Source: Caulobacterales bacterium (GTDB lineage: Bacteria > Pseudomonadota > Alphaproteobacteria > Caulobacterales > Caulobacteraceae). Taken from it: 62,534 nucleotides of DNA. Location of the stretch: the NCBI GenBank assembly GCA_016183935.1, contig JACPDR010000029.1, positions 1 through 62,534 of the forward strand, in the 5' to 3' direction. The notes under the pieces are model-generated. The model had not been told where the DNA came from and ran no database searches. It saw only the letters and a list, made by a program, of their open reading frames with translations. Shown here one piece after another: positions 60,322-62,534 of the stretch (its first letter is position 1; every line of letters begins with the position of its first letter). The translations under genes and the position numbers were made by a program.

Positions 60322-61328
60322 GGATGGGCTCCTACAAGACGACGGATACGGACGACCTGAGGGCGTCGGTCGCCGAGGCGCAGCTCCGCCCGGTCGATGA
60401 CGCGATCGACGATGAAGAGGCCGCCGGCCTGTCGATAGTTGGTCAGTTGGGCCTCGCCGTCCGGGGCGATGATGAACAGGGCGGGCGCCTCGTCGACCTG
60501 GAGATCGGGGTGGAAGGCGATGAAGGTGCGGCGACCGTCGTTGAAGACGGCGCTCGGCGTCCATCGCGGGGCCCGTCCGCGGAACTCAAGCCGATACCGC
60601 GCGTCGAGCGGCCCCTCGGGCATGACGACCGCATCCGGAACCCGGACCTCGCGGTCTTCCCGGATCGATTCAGGCCGCTCCGCCTGACTATCAGTCCCAG
60701 GTGCATTCCAGGCGACAGATGCATTGAACTCGGCGGGAGTTCCACTCCTCAGATCAATGAGATAGACGCGCCTGTTCGTGGTCAGGACGAGATTGGTTTC
60801 GAGCCCGCGCTCGAGCGGCTTGAGCATGACATGGGTCCGACGCGACGGGCCTTCGCCGGACGACGCTTCGCCGATCTGCCACCGCACCGTGTCGCCCGCG
60901 GCCTTGGCGACGAGGGTCTCGCCCTCGGCCAGGGTCAGGGTCGTGACCCGCAGCGGAGCGGTCCAGACCTCGAACACCCGCCCCGGCGACCAGGCGAAGA
61001 CCTGCATCCCGCCGACGAAGGCATCGGATCGCGACGGGGCGCTGGCCTGCGCATTGGCGGCCGCTATGGCGGCGCGTCCCGTGGCGAGCGCCGGCGCGGT
61101 GGGCCGCGCCTCGTCGATCTCCGCAAGGTAGGGCCGCGCGCCGTCGTCAGGCTCCGCGACATCGATCTCCGCGGTCCCCGGCGCCGGCGGCGGCTCGAGG
61201 GAGCTCGCCGGGGCAGGCCAGGGCGCCGGGGCCAGAATGACCGGAGCGACGGCCTCGCCGCGGAACACCGCGCAGCCGGACAGCATCAGGCCTGCCGCGG
61301 CGAGGATCAGGAGGCGTCGGGGGTCCAT
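60318..61328 (-). CDS. trbG: conjugal transfer protein TrbG (VirB9-like lipoprotein)
   Basis: This 336-residue protein is probably a lipoprotein (LMLSGC, Cys19). The TrbG/VirB9 domain includes VFAWSPGRVFEVWTAPLRVT, LAEGETLVAKAAGDTVRWQI, HVMLKPLERGLETNLVLTTN and the C-terminal TFIAFHPDLQVDEAPALFI. It forms the outer channel ring. Start ATG 61328 lies inside the end of trbF (22-bp overlap). Confidence 0.88.
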   Translation of the reverse strand: MDPRRLLILAAAGLMLSGCAVFRGEAVAPVILAPAPWPAPASSLEPPPAPGTAEIDVAEPDDGARPYLAEIDEARPTAPALATGRAAIAAANAQASAPSRSDAFVGGMQVFAWSPGRVFEVWTAPLRVTTLTLAEGETLVAKAAGDTVRWQIGEASSGEGPSRRTHVMLKPLERGLETNLVLTTNRRVYLIDLRSGTPAEFNASVAWNAPGTDSQAERPESIREDREVRVPDAVVMPEGPLDARYRLEFRGRAPRWTPSAVFNDGRRTFIAFHPDLQVDEAPALFIIAPDGEAQLTNYRQAGGLFIVDRVIDRAELRLGDRRPQVVRIRRLVGAHP

Positions 61329-61990
61329 GATACGTCCTCGATTTTCAGGCCCAGGGGATTCTTCATCAGCTCGGCCTCCGTGCGGGGCGGCTGGCTCGTG
61401 GTGGTGATCAGGGCGCGCCAGCGCTCGGTCCCGGCCGCCTGGCCGTTGACGAAGCGCGTCTCTCGCCATTGGAGATCAAAAGTCCTCTCTGTCCGTCTGA
61501 CGACATTGAGGATTTCGACGTTTACGGCCTCGCGTCCCACGTCGGCGAAGGGGTCGTGTGTCTGGGCCCAGGCATTCAGGAAGCTCGCCGCCTTGGGCGT
61601 CATCAGGTCGTAGGCGCGCAGCCAATTCTGCCGGATCACGATCGGATCGATCGACTTGGAGCGCACGTCCCGGATCCAGCCCGCGAGGGCGTGGCCGATC
61701 TGGGCCTCATTGGGCTCGTAACGCCCGCCGATGGCGGTGATCCTCTGGGTCTCGCCCCAGTCGGAGACCTCGACCACGAAGGGTTTGACCACGGCGCGCT
61801 CGGCCTGGACCCACCATCCGGCACCGAGGAAACCCGCCAGCACCAGGTTCGCCAGGGCGATCCGGCGCCAGTTTCGGGCATGGGCCAGGGACAGTCCCAT
61901 CCGGTCGTCCCAGATCTGGCCGGCGCGCTGATAGGGGGTGGACTCGGGCGCGGCCGCCATCGCCCGCTTCGGTCGAAAGAAGGGGTGCAT
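61307..61990 (-). CDS. trbF: conjugal transfer protein TrbF (VirB8-like)
   Basis: This 227-residue protein has one membrane helix (RIALANLVLAGFLGAGWWVQ) at about residues 43-62. The periplasmic VirB8-like domain has IRQNWLRAYDLMTPKAASFL and a closing WRETRFVNG-type strand pattern. It is an inner-channel scaffold. It overlaps trbG and follows trbL by one base. Confidence 0.88.
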   Translation of the reverse strand: MHPFFRPKRAMAAAPESTPYQRAGQIWDDRMGLSLAHARNWRRIALANLVLAGFLGAGWWVQAERAVVKPFVVEVSDWGETQRITAIGGRYEPNEAQIGHALAGWIRDVRSKSIDPIVIRQNWLRAYDLMTPKAASFLNAWAQTHDPFADVGREAVNVEILNVVRRTERTFDLQWRETRFVNGQAAGTERWRALITTTSQPPRTEAELMKNPLGLKIEDVSWTPDAS

Positions 61991-61991
61991 C

Positions 61992-62534
61992 TCAGCTCTC
62001 CTCGTTCTTCAGGTTGGGGGACAGGACGCCGCTGGTCTCGCCGGCCGGCATCAAGCCGCGCCCGGCATTGGCGACGAAGAAGGCCTGGAGCGCGGCCGCC
62101 CGCGCCGGCGGCCGGCCCGGTCCATCGCCTTGCCCGCCCGCAGCGCGATGGAAATCGCGCCGCGCGGCCTCGGCCTCCCGGGCGACGGTCGAAGCCGGAC
62201 GCGCGCCGCCCTGGGGTCCGCCTCCGGAGGGCGGCGCGGCGCCGGCCGCCTCGACTATGGGCGTCCCGGCGCCCTCATCGACCGGCCGAGGCGTCCACGC
62301 GCGCGCCGGCTCCGCCACGCTTGGGGAGGCCCCCGGCGCCGGTCTCACGCCGGCCCCGCCCGGTCGCGGCGACGGATTGTCGTTCGAGGGCGTGGGCGAT
62401 GTCGGGCTTCCGCCCCCGCGCGGCCCGACCCCGGATGGCGGCGGTGCGGAAGGCGGTCGGCCGCCGCCGGCGCCCGCCGACGCACGAGCCGGTCCCGCCA
62501 CTCGGGCCGCTCCGCCGGCCCCCATCGCCCCGGC
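61992..62534 (-). CDS. trbL: probable TrbL C-terminal part, rest outside the window
   Basis: About 177 codons of an open frame run to the window edge, and the start is beyond it. This portion is glycine/proline/alanine-rich and low in complexity, without membrane helices, and ends EETS-free in LSPNLKNEES. The position just before trbF matches trbL (VirB6-like pore protein), whose C-terminal tail is often of this type. The assignment rests on position. Confidence 0.55.
   Translation of the reverse strand, partial: AGAMGAGGAARVAGPARASAGAGGGRPPSAPPPSGVGPRGGGSPTSPTPSNDNPSPRPGGAGVRPAPGASPSVAEPARAWTPRPVDEGAGTPIVEAAGAAPPSGGGPQGGARPASTVAREAEAARRDFHRAAGGQGDGPGRPPARAAALQAFFVANAGRGLMPAGETSGVLSPNLKNEES

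Larger units (their letters stand above)
33050..62534. mobile_element. integrative and conjugative element inserted at tRNA-Asn (continues past the window)
   Basis: The core-type gene order stops at the intact tRNA-Asn. Beyond it lie about 24 kb of defence-type cargo and then a minus-strand conjugation block (trbL, trbF, trbG, trbI, traF, a lytic transglycosylase) with an AlpA-like regulator. This is the layout of integrative and conjugative elements in Caulobacterales and sphingomonads, usually inserted at tRNA genes. No integrase, relaxase, parA or right att site is visible, so the right end is outside. The left boundary at 33050 is inferred. Confidence 0.75.

Noticed and set aside
1..62534. 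CRISPR arrays, rRNA genes, insertion sequences
   Set aside because: No regularly spaced repeats, no rRNA sequence and no transposase found anywhere in the window.

Overview
The window is high-GC alphaproteobacterial DNA, most likely Caulobacterales and probably Brevundimonas or a close relative. This rests on gene content: popZ beside valS and a TolC-family gene, a short-form proS, a methylmalonyl-CoA epimerase/DUF1467 pair, and an alphaproteobacterial-type S2. It was judged by reading, without database searches.

Positions 1-33049 look like core chromosome. In order they hold: the 3' part of lpdA; small YcxB-like and DUF3606 genes; a beta-hydroxyacid dehydrogenase and a flavin reductase; motB; bpt; an M48 protease with LemA; a lolC/E-lolD-proS cluster; mce with DUF1467 and DUF3088; a membrane-tethered winged-helix regulator; rpsB-tsf; an M23 lipoprotein; hrpB; an APC permease; tRNA-Leu; a PA0069-type radical SAM gene; an RlmD/RumA-like methyltransferase; a tyrosine-rich glycine-zipper protein; tlyA-valS; popZ; tolC; a pcm-like gene; tRNA-Cys; a TrmH-family methyltransferase; and tRNA-Asn(GTT). 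One gene is clearly abnormal: rpsB has lost its start codon and about the first 19 codons.

From the 3' end of tRNA-Asn (33049) to the window's end the DNA looks like one integrative and conjugative element. Its right part (57139-62534, minus strand) is a conjugation block running trbL-trbF-trbG-trbI-traF-lytic transglycosylase, followed by small regulators including an AlpA-type gene. No integrase, relaxase or second att site is visible, so the element must continue past the window.

The cargo between tRNA-Asn and the conjugation block (about 33.6-57.1 kb) is a defence-type island. Its centre is a tight operon of cysteine desulfurase, DUF4007 protein, large P-loop ATPase and PP-loop (PAPS-reductase-like) protein. 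This is the gene set of the SspABCD single-strand DNA phosphorothioation system. Where other systems carry the sensing/restriction partner (SspE or SspFGH), this one has a coupled pair: a 791-residue protein with two GHKL ATPase modules (one HSP90-like, one histidine-kinase-like) and a 632-residue protein with a degenerate receiver domain. I found no SspE-like (DUF262) protein. Two further, different GHKL ATPases lie upstream, one fused to a DUF3883/PD-(D/E)XK-like end. A methyltransferase plus membrane protein is transcribed divergently from sspA, and there is an orphan AbiEi-like protein. The strongest candidate for something new is the phosphorothioation operon coupled to this kinase/receiver-like pair.
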